This document shows, in pieces, positions 33,768 through 42,626 of a stretch of DNA of 64,000 bases (within the stretch, counting starts at the first letter, position 1; the number at the start of each line of letters is the position of its first letter). The translations under genes were made by a program, and so were the position numbers. The notes beneath the pieces were generated by a model. It saw only the letters and a program-made list of their open reading frames with translations. It made no database searches and had not been told where the DNA came from. Source of the stretch: CAVUAA01 sp963739345 (lineage in GTDB: Bacteria > Chlamydiota > Chlamydiia > Chlamydiales > JAFEGQ01); assembly GCA_963739345.1 (NCBI GenBank), contig CAVUAA010000001.1, forward strand, positions 558,001-622,000, read 5' to 3'.

Positions 33768-33928
33768 ACAACCTCCCCCACCTCTGTGCAGAAGTATGTT
33801 CATGCGTCCCCCTCGAACCGTGGGACGGACCGGTCCTCACCCTCCTAGACGAAGCGTTTACTACCAGTATTCATGCCACCATCTCAGAACATGTGGCCAA
33901 ACTTGAGGAAGAAAATGAAGCAAATTGA
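33764..33928 (+). CDS. Possible 54-residue protein between dnaA and ridA
   Basis: Starts in a four-base ATGA overlap with the dnaA stop and ends inside the ridA start region (14-base overlap). The product is short and acidic at the end (KLEEENEAN), with three Cys in the first 14 residues. No homologue comes to mind. The two-sided overlap fits the coupling style of this genome. It otherwise leaves a 147-base spacer. Confidence 0.45.
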   Translation: MNNLPHLCAEVCSCVPLEPWDGPVLTLLDEAFTTSIHATISEHVAKLEEENEAN

Positions 33929-34289
33929 AAGCAGCGATCTCCCGGCACCCGTCGGTCCCTATTCCCACGCCATCGCCGTCGGCGACCTTCTCTTCGTCTC
34001 TGGACAGCTGGGCCTTGACCCGCAGACTGGCGAGCTAGCTGGCGATGGGGTTGAAGCGCAAACCCGCCAAGTGCTCGACAACATCGAAAAGATCCTCAAA
34101 CTGGCTGGTATGGATTGGTCGTGCGTCGTGAAAGTGGAAATCTATCTCAAGAACCTCGACGACTTCGCAACCGTCAATCACCTCTACGGCAAACGGCTCT
34201 CTCCATTCAAGCCTGCTCGACAAACGATGGAAGTGTCGCGCCTTCCTCTCGACGTGAAAGTAGAGATTTCTTGTATTGCTCATAAGTAA
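33915..34289 (+). CDS. ridA: RidA family enamine/imine deaminase
   Basis: A 124-residue protein that hydrolyses reactive 2-aminoacrylate and related enamines. Typical features: APVGPYSHAIAVGDLLFVSGQ, a central VEAQTRQVLDNIEKIL helix, and the end block RLPLDVKVEISCIAHK including ARQTMEV with the carboxylate-binding Arg. GAGGAAGAAA precedes the ATG. Its 3' end overlaps the frameshifted gene on the other strand by 83 bases. Confidence 0.93.
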   Translation: MKQIESSDLPAPVGPYSHAIAVGDLLFVSGQLGLDPQTGELAGDGVEAQTRQVLDNIEKILKLAGMDWSCVVKVEIYLKNLDDFATVNHLYGKRLSPFKPARQTMEVSRLPLDVKVEISCIAHK

Positions 34290-35163
34290 GGGCGATCCCC
34301 TCACGAAGAGAGGTCTTTGCTTTCCACCCAAGTGCCGTGAGTTTCGACGTGTCGGTCTTCTTGCGCGGTGTCCCATCCGGCTTTGACGAATCAAAGCGAA
34401 TCGCCCCCTCGAACCCCACCTCTTCCGCAATTAGCTCCGCCAATTCACTAATCCTCACCTCTTCGCTCGACCCCACGTTAATCGGCTCACTCTCGTGATA
34501 GTTCTCCAGCAGAAACAGACACGCCTCAGCCAAATCATTCACATGGAGAAACTCCCGCTGCACCGTCCCCGTTCCCCAAACAACAACCTCATCCTTCGCC
34601 TCGTGAAACCGCCGCAATAGCGCCGCAAACACGTGCGAGTTTTCTGGGTGGTAGTTGTCGCCAGGCCCATACAGATTGGTCGGCATCGCAGAAATGTAAT
34701 CCCGACCATACTGCTTACCGATACGCCTCACATAGCTTTACCCCTGCGATTTTCGCAATCGCATACGGCTCATTCGTCGGCTCAAGCGGCCCACTGAGCA
34801 ACGCATTCTCAGGGATCGGCTGTGGCGCCATCCTCGGATAGATGCAACTACTCCCCAAAAACAGAAGCCTATCGATGTCTGCTTCGTGCGCCCCGTGAAT
34901 CACATTCGCCGCAATCATCAGATTGTCGTAGAGGAACTCCGCTGGATAGGTCATATTGGCCGAGAATTCCCCCCACCTTTGGCAGCAGCCAAAACCACCC
35001 GCTCTGGCTTCTGTTCTTTTAGATACGCACGCACGGCACCCGCATCAAGCAATTCTAACTCCGCATGCGTCGGCGTCAGCGGCTCCTCTCCTGCCGCTCG
35101 CAACGCACGGACAATCGCGCTTCCCGCCATCCCTCGCGCACCCAATACACAGGTCCTAGCCAC
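34207..35163 (-). pseudogene. fcl: GDP-L-fucose synthase with two frameshifts
   Basis: Three consecutive frames together give a full-length (about 319-residue) SDR epimerase/reductase: GARGMAGSAIVRAL (NADP site), then FLGSSCIYP and EPTNEPYAIAKIAG with the Tyr-Lys pair, then QYGRDYISAMPTNLYGPGDN. The first break is at a run of six G (around 34968); one more G would restore AAAKGGG into NMTYPAEF. The second is at about 34733, where one extra base separates LCEAYR from KQYGRDY. GTG at 35163, with GAAGGAAGG upstream, overlaps the lgt stop by eight bases. Either decay or two sequencing errors. Confidence 0.8.
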
Positions 35164-35983
35164 TGACAACCTTCCTTCTAAAACTCAACCCAATGAGCAC
35201 CAACCCCACAGCAACCACCGGAATACTAAGGAGCTGACCCATCTGCCACCCGCTCCCCTCCGAGATCACCGAACTCAGGTGCACCTTGAAGTTCTCCAAC
35301 ACGATCCGCGCTCCAAACACCAAGACAAAAAACAGTCCAGCGACCAGCCCCATCCGCTGCCGCACCCACCCCTTCGAACTCAACCAAAACAACAATCCAA
35401 AAATCGCAAAGTAGGCCACCGACTCATAGAGCTGCACCGGATGCCGCGGCACCACCGCCTCACCGCCGGCCGGATGACCAAAGATCACCGCCCAGGGCAT
35501 GCTCGTCGGCCGCCCCACCAATTCCTGATTGACAAAGTTCCCTAGCCGAATCACTCCCCCAATAAACGCCGCGGCCATCGTCACCACATCCAATAGTTGC
35601 CGAAACGCAAGCGCCCGCTTCGTCCACATCGTGTGAATCACCAGCGCTACCGTCACACCAACCGCCGCCCCATGACTCGACAGCCCCCCGTTCCACACCT
35701 TCACAATGTCGATCAAATGATGCTGATAGCGAGGCCACTCATAGAAGAAACAGTGCGCCAGCCGAGCCCCAATAACCGTCCCCAAGATCGACAACCACAA
35801 CAAGCGATCCATGTACTTGGCGGGATCATTTCCCTCGGGCAGCACCCGCTTCACCTGCCGCTTGGCCACATAGTAGCCAATCAGAAAAGCGAGCGAAAAC
35901 AACACCCCATACCACGCCACCGGCCGTCCAAGTAGCGGAATGGTCCAAAAGATCGGATCTGGGTCCCAAAAAAAGTAGTTCAT
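35156..35983 (-). CDS. lgt: Prolipoprotein diacylglyceryl transferase
   Basis: A 275-residue inner-membrane enzyme that attaches diacylglycerol to the lipobox cysteine of prolipoproteins. The signature RLGNFVNQE follows FIGGVI, and WNGGLSSHGAAVG plus RHPVQLYES match the active-site loops. About seven hydrophobic helices. Its stop overlaps the GTG of the GDP-fucose synthase remnant. It is divergent from rlmH with a 46-base gap that must hold both promoters. Chlamydia has lgt in the same yidC-dnaA neighbourhood. Confidence 0.95.
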   Translation of the reverse strand: MNYFFWDPDPIFWTIPLLGRPVAWYGVLFSLAFLIGYYVAKRQVKRVLPEGNDPAKYMDRLLWLSILGTVIGARLAHCFFYEWPRYQHHLIDIVKVWNGGLSSHGAAVGVTVALVIHTMWTKRALAFRQLLDVVTMAAAFIGGVIRLGNFVNQELVGRPTSMPWAVIFGHPAGGEAVVPRHPVQLYESVAYFAIFGLLFWLSSKGWVRQRMGLVAGLFFVLVFGARIVLENFKVHLSSVISEGSGWQMGQLLSIPVVAVGLVLIGLSFRRKVVSG

Positions 35984-36029
35984 GCCAAAAATGTTACCCC
36001 TTTCTCCTGTTCTGCGCTATCCTATTCCC

Positions 36030-36434
36030 ATGCATCACATCAAAATTCTCACTATTGGCAAGACCAAAGAGGCGTGGCTCGCCGACGCCCTCTCCGAGTA
36101 TGAAAAGCGTCTCATCCCCCACGCCAAACTCACCCTTGAACTCGTCCGCACCGACGACGCCCTCGTCCAAAAAGCCACCCAAGAGTCCAACCTCATCTGC
36201 CTCGACCCCGCCGGTCAAAGCCACACCAGCGAATCCTTTGCCGCGCTCATCGCCACTCACTCCCGCCACACCTTCGTCATTGGCGGCGCCGACGGCCTCC
36301 CTCCTGCCCTCCGCACCTATCCCCTCCTCTCCCTATCCCCTCTCACCTTCACCCACCAGATCACCCGCCTCATCCTCTACGAGCAGATCTACCGAGCGTT
36401 CGAAATCAACCGCGGTTCCAGCTACCACAAATAA
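36030..36434 (+). CDS. rlmH: 23S rRNA pseudouridine-1915 N3-methyltransferase
   Basis: A 134-residue SPOUT methyltransferase. The knot motifs are FVIGGADGLP and LSPLTFTHQITRLILYEQIYRAFEI, followed by the end RGSSYHK, which corresponds to the family end RGxPYHK. HHIKILTIGKTKE is the N-terminal strand. The start at ATG 36030 gives the normal length of the family. It acts on 70S ribosomes. Confidence 0.93.
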   Translation: MHHIKILTIGKTKEAWLADALSEYEKRLIPHAKLTLELVRTDDALVQKATQESNLICLDPAGQSHTSESFAALIATHSRHTFVIGGADGLPPALRTYPLLSLSPLTFTHQITRLILYEQIYRAFEINRGSSYHK

Positions 36435-36447
36435 AATAGAAATTTGA

Positions 36448-36453
36448 TATACT
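36448..36453 (+). promoter_or_regulatory. Extended -10-like TGATATACT
   Basis: TATACT preceded by TGA ends six bases before the ATG of the LRR gene, so a transcript from it would have almost no leader. No good -35 is seen, nor a ribosome site. Confidence 0.35.
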
Positions 36454-36459
36454 GAGTCT

Positions 36460-37830
36460 ATGGAAGAGATCCAACCGCAAGTCCCTACCGTTAAGCAATT
36501 TGAGAATGCGCTATCTGACAAAGTTGTGCCGACACTGGTCGACAAGACCACGGCGGTGGCGCTCGCAGCGCTACTCGAAGCCCCCACCAAGCAGAAGCTG
36601 AAAGAACTCCTCCCCCTCTCCACCGTTATCGACTCCCTCAAAAACCAAAAGGTTGTTGAACTGTTGATCAAGAACAACCAGCTTCTCACCCTTCTAAAGG
36701 TCATCCGACAGGCGGGCGGGGAAGTTGACGAGATTGGAACCTGGTTGAGGTTAGAGGAGAAAGAGTTCGTCGAGGTCATTCAGGAAGCCCCCAACCTAAA
36801 ACAGGTCTTCATTCACGTGAGCGACGATGTGGAGAAACGGCTTGACCTCCTCAACAAGAAGACCGTTGAGCATCTGGTCATTCGGACCAAGAAGGACATG
36901 TCTGTAGTCCTGCCAAAAATTCAAGAATTCAGCAATCTCAAAAGACTACATCTTACTTTCAGGGAATCAGAAGGCCGTTGGATTGGCCAATGCCAACTGC
37001 AACTACCGCAGCTAGAGTCTCTCTCCCTATTCGCCCCACCCTTGAAAGACCTCTCTTTCCTTAGCGACTGCCCCCAGCTGATTCGTCTCTCTCTCTTAAC
37101 GACACACGTCGAGGACTGGTCGGAATTGTCGGGCGCAAGAAGGCTACAAGATCTCAACGTTTCGGGCACCAACTTCAACGACCTCAATCTACTGAAACCG
37201 CTTGAGGAGCTACGAGTGCTTGACCTGGGGCGGCTCCAGCTCGAGGATTGGTCACCTTTGACAGAGCTGACATTCCTCACCCACCTGCAGCTCCACAATT
37301 CCAACTGCAACGACCTATCGGTCCTAGCCGGTCTCGAACAGCTCGTCCATCTGTATCTGGACACGATGGGAAAGAAAAACTGGAGTGCACTAGGTAGTCT
37401 GAGACAACTCCAAATGCTTAAATTGCATGGCGACATCTCCTCCAACGATCTCGCACCCTTGGAGAAGAGCAATCTTCGGCTCCTCTTTCTTGACTCAGTC
37501 ACCGACCTAAGACTCCCCACCCTCAAGTCTGTAGAAGCGTTGGTTCTCACTTACTCAGGGCACATCTCTGATCTGTCTGAGTTGGTGGAGGCCTGTCCAA
37601 ACCTTAAATTGGTTTCCATCAACTTTTGTAAGACGCTCACAGAGCTGGACCCCTTGAATGCCCTGAACAAGCTAGAGGCGGTCTATCTCACAGGGACGCC
37701 GGCGAATCTCGACTCGATTGATGACCGGGTGGAGGTGGTCGAATCAGACAACACCAATTCCGGACTCATCGGAGAATTTTCCGACCGCCTCGATCAGGAC
37801 CTCAATCTCACGCTCGATGTCACCTTCTGA
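36460..37830 (+). CDS. Leucine-rich-repeat protein
   Basis: A 456-residue protein with no signal peptide. The N-terminal ~130 residues are helical and rich in Leu/Val/Lys (PTKQKLKELLPLSTVIDSLKNQK). The rest contains about 12 LRR units of internalin-like spacing, such as CPQLIRLSLLTTHVEDWSEL, ARRLQDLNVSGTNFNDLNLL and LEELRVLDLGRLQLEDWSPL. Such proteins bind other proteins and are often host-directed in intracellular bacteria. It begins ATGGAAGAGAT like three other unknown genes in the window. No ribosome site; a -10-like TATACT lies directly upstream. Confidence 0.8.
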   Translation: MEEIQPQVPTVKQFENALSDKVVPTLVDKTTAVALAALLEAPTKQKLKELLPLSTVIDSLKNQKVVELLIKNNQLLTLLKVIRQAGGEVDEIGTWLRLEEKEFVEVIQEAPNLKQVFIHVSDDVEKRLDLLNKKTVEHLVIRTKKDMSVVLPKIQEFSNLKRLHLTFRESEGRWIGQCQLQLPQLESLSLFAPPLKDLSFLSDCPQLIRLSLLTTHVEDWSELSGARRLQDLNVSGTNFNDLNLLKPLEELRVLDLGRLQLEDWSPLTELTFLTHLQLHNSNCNDLSVLAGLEQLVHLYLDTMGKKNWSALGSLRQLQMLKLHGDISSNDLAPLEKSNLRLLFLDSVTDLRLPTLKSVEALVLTYSGHISDLSELVEACPNLKLVSINFCKTLTELDPLNALNKLEAVYLTGTPANLDSIDDRVEVVESDNTNSGLIGEFSDRLDQDLNLTLDVTF

Positions 37831-37832
37831 CA

Positions 37833-38666
37833 TCACCCGCTAAGAATATCGTAGAGGCCCATCTGCTTGAGGAGCTTACGTTTGGCTTCAATGTGGGAGA
37901 GGCCGGTGGAGTCGCGAAAGCGCGCTTCGGCCTGCTCAGTCGCATAGGTGCCGATCGGGTTGTGGAATGAGGGGGCGTCATCGACAAGGATCGATTCGAT
38001 CAGCTCAGCGACCGCCTCCGGTTCCATCAAAGAGGCATAGCCATCGCGCATCCGCTGACGGCCCGCTTCACAGAACTTTTGGTAGACGTCGGTATCGGGG
38101 ACGGTACGGGTGCCAAAAGGAGCGCCGCCGGGCGCTTCGGTTTTGACACCCCCTGGCTCAACGGCCGCGACACGGATGTTCCAAGGAGCTAGGTGGGTTG
38201 CGAGTGATTCAGTGAGCCCTTGCAGAGCAAACTTGGAGGCAACGTAGGGCTCGACGTAGGGAAACGGCTCATAGCCGGCGAGGCTGCTGATGTTAATCAC
38301 GCAGCCGGAACGCTGCTGGCGCATGCGGGGTAGGGCTGCCTGGAGAACGCGGACGGGACCAAAGTAGTTGACGTCCATCTCATGCTGCTGCTCTTCGATG
38401 GTGCAGGTCTCAGACGTGCCGCAAAAGACATGACAGGCGTTATTGATCACAAAATCGACCCGCTCCATCTGATCGACCGCCACTTGGATAGCGTCTGCAT
38501 CAGTCACATCTGCGATGGCTATGATCACATTGGCCCCCAGCTTCTCCAGCTCGGTAGTATCCGATGATGCACGCACAAATGCATGAACCGTATGCCCTCG
38601 CTTGGCGAGGTGACGTGCTGTCGCAAGACCGATGCCGCGAGCGGCACCGGTCACAAGCCCCCTCAC
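37833..38666 (-). CDS. Short-chain dehydrogenase/reductase
   Basis: A 277-residue NAD(P)-dependent oxidoreductase. The N-terminal site TGAARGIGLATA, the NNA motif (VINNAC) and catalytic Ser-Tyr-Lys (INISS, then YVASK) are all present. The C-terminal ~80 residues are extended, as in classical SDRs of the 275-residue class. Substrate unknown. The GTG start overlaps the upstream membrane-protein stop by four bases (GTGA), so both are in one operon. Confidence 0.88.
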   Translation of the reverse strand: MRGLVTGAARGIGLATARHLAKRGHTVHAFVRASSDTTELEKLGANVIIAIADVTDADAIQVAVDQMERVDFVINNACHVFCGTSETCTIEEQQHEMDVNYFGPVRVLQAALPRMRQQRSGCVINISSLAGYEPFPYVEPYVASKFALQGLTESLATHLAPWNIRVAAVEPGGVKTEAPGGAPFGTRTVPDTDVYQKFCEAGRQRMRDGYASLMEPEAVAELIESILVDDAPSFHNPIGTYATEQAEARFRDSTGLSHIEAKRKLLKQMGLYDILSG

Positions 38667-39139
38667 GCCTTGACCTGGCTAGCGAGGGTAGGGACGGCGC
38701 GAAAGAGGGCGGTGCTTCCCTGGAGGAGGGCCGATCCGACGGCGATGAGGACCACGCCCCGAATTTCTTCGGCCGCTCCAATAGAACGAAGGGTGATTCC
38801 CAAAGCAATCATCGAGGCAATGAGGATGTAGGACCCGATGCCGTACAGCTTGCCAAGAGAACAGGGATTGGGAAGGGTGTGGATCCTGTCAATGGTGCGC
38901 ATGGCAGTTTTGCGAAGGACATAGCGTCCCTTGAAGTAGCCGACGAAAAGACCGGTGGCGACAAGGACGACGGCCGCTTTTTGGGCAGTACCAAAGCGGA
39001 CGGCGAGCCAGTCAACAAAGAGGTGTCCCTCCGCGTCGCAGGCGGTGATGGTGAGGCCAAGACCTCGCCAGAGGAGAAAGATTCCAATTGCCAACCAAAA
39101 CATTCCTGCAATGATTCCTAGACCGCGATGACTGTACAT
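38663..39139 (-). CDS. Four-helix membrane protein of unknown function
   Basis: A 158-residue integral membrane protein with four hydrophobic segments (LGIIAGMFWLAIGIFLLW, AAVVLVATGLFVGYF, GSYILIASMIALGITL, GVVLIAVGSALLQ). GGAGGGGAGA precedes the ATG at 39139. It is divergent from the yacL-like gene, 52 bases away, and coupled to the SDR gene. In Chlamydia unnamed membrane proteins lie near acpS and trxB, and this may be one of them; I cannot confirm this. Confidence 0.7.
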   Translation of the reverse strand: MYSHRGLGIIAGMFWLAIGIFLLWRGLGLTITACDAEGHLFVDWLAVRFGTAQKAAVVLVATGLFVGYFKGRYVLRKTAMRTIDRIHTLPNPCSLGKLYGIGSYILIASMIALGITLRSIGAAEEIRGVVLIAVGSALLQGSTALFRAVPTLASQVKA

Positions 39140-39191
39140 CTTCTCCCCTCCGGGGTTGAGTGTTAAGAAATTGAGTGTATGCTGATCAACT

Positions 39192-40025
39192 ATGAAAGCG
39201 CAATACCTCTTCATCGCCTTTGCGATCCTAGCTCTCCTTGGTGTCGAGCTAATCAGAAGGCGAGTTTCGCTCCGGCGGCTAAATAGCTGGACCCTTGGCC
39301 TCTTTTTTGGCCTCCTGCTGGGAGCGGTGATGACACGGGCCCTCGCAGCCCTCTTGATTGAGGGCGATCCCCGCATCATCTACCTAGCATCACTCTATGC
39401 CGGACTGATGATCACCTTGCGGTCGGCCGACAAACTGGCCCTCTGCATCCCCTTTCTCAGGTTTGAAGAGCGGGGAGGGCAGGAGAGAGGTAAGCTCTAC
39501 CTCGACTCAAGTGCGCTGGCCGATCCCCGACTGTTAGGGGTGGCGAGCACAGGTCTCCTCAACGGACGGCTCATCCTTCCCCGCTTTGTCGAAAGGACGC
39601 TGGATGGGACGGCGCTTGAAAAGTTGCGCGAAGTTCCCGGTCTCGATTTGCAGATCGAAGAGCGCGATTTCGCCGAGGAGGAGAGTGTCGCTCACAAGCT
39701 GGTCCGCCTCGCCCGCCTGATGGGGGGAGATGTGTTGACCGCAGAAGCGGGTGCTGTAGGAACAAGCTACGACGATGTGCGGCTGATCAACCTTCACACG
39801 CTCAGCAAAGCGCTTAAGCCAATCGAGACCAGTGGCGACTGCCTCACTCTCCGCATTCAGCGATTTGGCAAGGAAGAGCATCAAGGAGTGGGCTATCTCG
39901 ACGATGGAACCATGGTGGTGGTCAACGGGGGTGGCGACTACATTGGACAAGAAATTGAATCGCGCATCCTCTCGGTCAAGCACACGGCCGCTGGACGGAT
40001 GATCTTCTGCAACGTGGCGGACTGA
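39192..40025 (+). CDS. YacL-like membrane PIN/TRAM protein
   Basis: A 277-residue protein. Two N-terminal membrane helices (residues 1-75) are followed by a PIN-like nuclease domain (LYLDSSALADPRLL, LILPRFVERTLDG, RLARLMGGDVLTAEAGAV), then a TRAM domain (IQRFGKEEHQGVGYLDDGTMVVVNGGG...AGRMIFC). The order matches Bacillus YacL. The PIN acidic residues appear only partly kept (TND becomes TAE), so nuclease activity is uncertain. The stop overlaps the acpS start by one base. Confidence 0.82.
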   Translation: MKAQYLFIAFAILALLGVELIRRRVSLRRLNSWTLGLFFGLLLGAVMTRALAALLIEGDPRIIYLASLYAGLMITLRSADKLALCIPFLRFEERGGQERGKLYLDSSALADPRLLGVASTGLLNGRLILPRFVERTLDGTALEKLREVPGLDLQIEERDFAEEESVAHKLVRLARLMGGDVLTAEAGAVGTSYDDVRLINLHTLSKALKPIETSGDCLTLRIQRFGKEEHQGVGYLDDGTMVVVNGGGDYIGQEIESRILSVKHTAAGRMIFCNVAD

Positions 40026-40378
40026 TGATTTTAGGAGTGGGCACCGACATTTTGGAGATCGAGCGGCTTCGCGAGACCATTGAGCGGCAGGGGCAGCCCT
40101 TTCTAGACAAGGTGTTCACGCCGGTTGAGCAGAAATATTGTGATCAGTACAAAGACCGTGTCCTCCGCTACGCCGGCCGCTTCTGCGTGAAAGAAGCGGT
40201 GATGAAGGCATTTGGCGCCGGTATCGGGCAAGGGATTGGATGGCTCGACATCGAAGTGACCAATGCAGAATCGGGACAGCCGCACGCACGCCTCGCAAAC
40301 CGCCCAGAAGCTCAAGTGATGGTTAGCCTCAGTCATTGTAAAACCCACGCCACCGCCGTGGCCATCAGGACACAATAG
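40025..40378 (+). CDS. acpS: Holo-[acyl-carrier-protein] synthase
   Basis: A 117-residue enzyme that transfers phosphopantetheine from CoA to Ser of the acyl carrier protein. The magnesium-binding motifs are GVGTDILEIERL and RFCVKEAVMKAFG; the end block VSLSHCKTHATAVAI is also typical. It starts one base inside the yacL-like stop. Its substrate AcpP is encoded at 48.6 kb on the other strand. Confidence 0.95.
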   Translation: MILGVGTDILEIERLRETIERQGQPFLDKVFTPVEQKYCDQYKDRVLRYAGRFCVKEAVMKAFGAGIGQGIGWLDIEVTNAESGQPHARLANRPEAQVMVSLSHCKTHATAVAIRTQ

Positions 40379-40381
40379 AAA

Positions 40382-41380
40382 ATGGACAAACGAAAAGTCG
40401 TCATCATTGGATCAGGGCCAGCCGGCTACACAGCCGCTCTCTACGCTGCCCGTGCCAACCTCGAGCCTCTCCTCTATGCCGGCTTCTATTCTGGCACCGT
40501 CGGCGGACAGCTGATGACCACCACCGACGTTGAGAACTATCCCGGCTTCCCCGACGGGGTGACCGGCCCGCAGATGATGGACCTCTTCCGCAAGCAATGT
40601 GAGCGATTCGGCACACAGATTCTCATGGAAGATGTTCTCTCGGTCGACTTCAGCAAGCACCCCTTCCATGTCAAAGGGAGCAAAACAGAAGTGCTCACCG
40701 ACTCCGTGATCATCGCCACCGGCGCCACTGCCATGCGACTTGAGATCCCCGGCACCGGCGACAAGGAGCTGTGGGGCAAAGGGGTGACCGCTTGTGCCGT
40801 TTGCGACGGGGCGATGCCCATCTTCCGCGACAAGCCACTCTTTGTGATCGGCGGGGGCGACTCAGCCGTCGAAGAGGCCACCTTCCTCACCCACTTCGGC
40901 AGCAAGGTCTATCTCGTCCACAGACGGGACACCCTCCGCGCCTCCAAAGTGATGGCCGACCGCGCCCTCAACCACCCCAAGGTGGAAATCCTCTGGGACA
41001 CCGTCTGCACCCGCGTAGAGGGCAACCCCACCGTTCAAAGTGTCACTCTCAAGAACGTCAAAACCGGTGAAGAGAAAAAACACGACGCTGGCGGCCTCTT
41101 CTTCGCCATCGGTCACAAACCCAACACCGGTTTCCTGGACGGCCAGATCGATCTTCTCGACAACAACTACATCAAAGTGGAACCAGGCACCACCCGCACT
41201 AACATCGAAGGGGTCTTTGCCGCTGGCGACGTCTACGATCACGTCTACAAGCAGGCGATCACCGCCGCCGGTTCCGGTTGCATGGCCGCCCTCGACTGCG
41301 AGCGTTGGCTCGCCGCCCACGGCGCCACCAAGGCACGTATCACCCAAGAAGAGATTCAAGCAGAACTCAAACATGAGTAA
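40382..41380 (+). CDS. trxB: Thioredoxin reductase
   Basis: A 332-residue FAD/NADPH enzyme that keeps thioredoxin reduced. Visible are the FAD site IIGSGPAGYTAALYAARA, the redox-active CAVCDG, the NADPH site IGGGDSAVEEATFL and the end GVFAAGDVYDHVYKQAITAAGSGCMAA. Length is slightly above the usual ~320. Three bases separate it from acpS. Its stop overlaps the following barrel gene by eight bases. Confidence 0.95.
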   Translation: MDKRKVVIIGSGPAGYTAALYAARANLEPLLYAGFYSGTVGGQLMTTTDVENYPGFPDGVTGPQMMDLFRKQCERFGTQILMEDVLSVDFSKHPFHVKGSKTEVLTDSVIIATGATAMRLEIPGTGDKELWGKGVTACAVCDGAMPIFRDKPLFVIGGGDSAVEEATFLTHFGSKVYLVHRRDTLRASKVMADRALNHPKVEILWDTVCTRVEGNPTVQSVTLKNVKTGEEKKHDAGGLFFAIGHKPNTGFLDGQIDLLDNNYIKVEPGTTRTNIEGVFAAGDVYDHVYKQAITAAGSGCMAALDCERWLAAHGATKARITQEEIQAELKHE

Positions 41381-42191
41381 ATGGCTCCTCTTGCTCCTCC
41401 CACTCCCCCTTCTCGCCACGCAGCTCGATCCGTGGTTTGGCCCCTTTCTTCAGCCCGAAGTACGAGCAGCCTATGAGGGACAATATTACCCCAAAGTGAC
41501 GTCAAGCAGTCCCATCGCCTGCCCCTGCCTAAACTCCCCTAACGACCTCCACTCTCTATGGGGCAGCCTCGCCATCACCCCGTGGCCCTATTTCAACACC
41601 GAAATCGAGGGGGCAGTCACCTACGTCGCACAGTCTGATAAAACGTTCTTCGACTACGGCATGTGGACCGCCCGCTACAAAGTGTGCGATGACATCACCG
41701 GCGACCCCCTCTCCCTCACCACCGGCTTCTCCCTCGCCGTTCCTAGCCACACCAGCCTGCGCGAAGTGGGCACCCCATGGCTCGGTCATGCACAGATCGA
41801 ATTCCATGCCGCCGTCGGCAAGGAGCTAGCAATGAGGTGTGAGGATTGGGATTGGCGTGTGTGGGGATTTGCGGGTGCTGGTTTTTCCCGCATCAACTGG
41901 CCCACGCTACGACTGATGGCATTTGTTGAAAGACAGATCTGCCGGCACCGCTTCAAGCTGGGCCTCCGCGGCCTCATTGGCCTCGGCGGCAAGCCCCTCG
42001 TCGACAAATGCTGTTTTGATGGTTATGCCCCGATTCAGACCCGCGCGGTCGAAGCTGAGGCGGGCTATCACTACACCATTCCCTGTCTCGGCACCCTCTT
42101 TATCGACTACCGCTTCCGCTTCCTCGCCCGCAACTACCCCGCCAGCGCCTCAATTGTTCGAATTGGCCTCCTCTACCCGCTCTCCTTCTAA
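41373..42191 (+). CDS. Predicted outer-membrane beta-barrel protein
   Basis: A 272-residue protein with a signal peptide (SKWLLLLLPLPLLAT). Amphipathic strands follow (PWPYFNTEIEGAVTYVA, DWRVWGFAGAGFSRI, LFIDYRFRFLARNYP) and the last strand ends IGLLYPLSF with terminal Phe, typical for Bam-inserted barrels. Seven to eight cysteines (SPIACPCLNS, DKCCFDG, RCEDW) suggest disulfides. It is similar in style to the barrel at 19951-20727. It is coupled to trxB by an eight-base overlap. Function unknown. Confidence 0.68.
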   Translation: MSKWLLLLLPLPLLATQLDPWFGPFLQPEVRAAYEGQYYPKVTSSSPIACPCLNSPNDLHSLWGSLAITPWPYFNTEIEGAVTYVAQSDKTFFDYGMWTARYKVCDDITGDPLSLTTGFSLAVPSHTSLREVGTPWLGHAQIEFHAAVGKELAMRCEDWDWRVWGFAGAGFSRINWPTLRLMAFVERQICRHRFKLGLRGLIGLGGKPLVDKCCFDGYAPIQTRAVEAEAGYHYTIPCLGTLFIDYRFRFLARNYPASASIVRIGLLYPLSF

Positions 42192-42608
42192 ATCGTGACA
42201 GTACCTCTCCCACACTTTTAATGTGGCCTTTTCCGCCAGCATCCAGTCATACGAACTAAGCACTTTCTCTAGGTTGCAAGCCGACAATTCAGATAGCCAT
42301 ACCTCACCATCGATCTGTTGTGTGAGCACGCGCCTAGCGGTTGGCAGAAAGTGATTCGATCCAATTTCTGCATCGGGAGTTAGGTCCCTTCCCGCCGCAA
42401 CAATAGTGACTTTCAACCCCTCCAATCGATTCAGGTAGGGCTTCACGGTACCCTGTTTTCCTAGATCCAGCATGATCCAGACCGTCCCAATAATTACCCG
42501 CTGAGTCAATTGATCAATGATAGCCCCGCGATCTGTCGCAACTTCGGGCCGCTTCCACATTGCTCGGCCTAAAAATGAATTGGGTTGCTTTACAGGTATC
42601 TCTTCCAT
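42150..42608 (-). CDS. Small unknown protein, MEEI group A
   Basis: A 152-residue protein without signal or membrane segment. It starts ATGGAAGAGAT and encodes MEEIPVKQ, then MWKRPEVATDRGAIIDQLTQRVIIG. This aligns with MWNRPKKITVGDDLRTLVRERLITIG of its upstream neighbour, as does VLTQQIDGEVWLSE...WMLAEKATLKVWERY with LLNKEIPNVYWLSE...WGDPKDWTIWEE. The two are tandem paralogues. GAGGG lies five bases upstream of the ATG. It overlaps the barrel gene by 42 bases at the 3' end. Function unknown; possibly an effector. Confidence 0.65.
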   Translation of the reverse strand: MEEIPVKQPNSFLGRAMWKRPEVATDRGAIIDQLTQRVIIGTVWIMLDLGKQGTVKPYLNRLEGLKVTIVAAGRDLTPDAEIGSNHFLPTARRVLTQQIDGEVWLSELSACNLEKVLSSYDWMLAEKATLKVWERYCHDLEGERVEEANSNN

Positions 42609-42626
42609 GGATGCCCTCTATTATTT

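Noticed and set aside
32424..33930. Replication origin next to dnaA
   Set aside because: I found no cluster of TTATCCACA-like boxes or AT-rich unwinding region there, and in chlamydiae dnaA is not at the origin.
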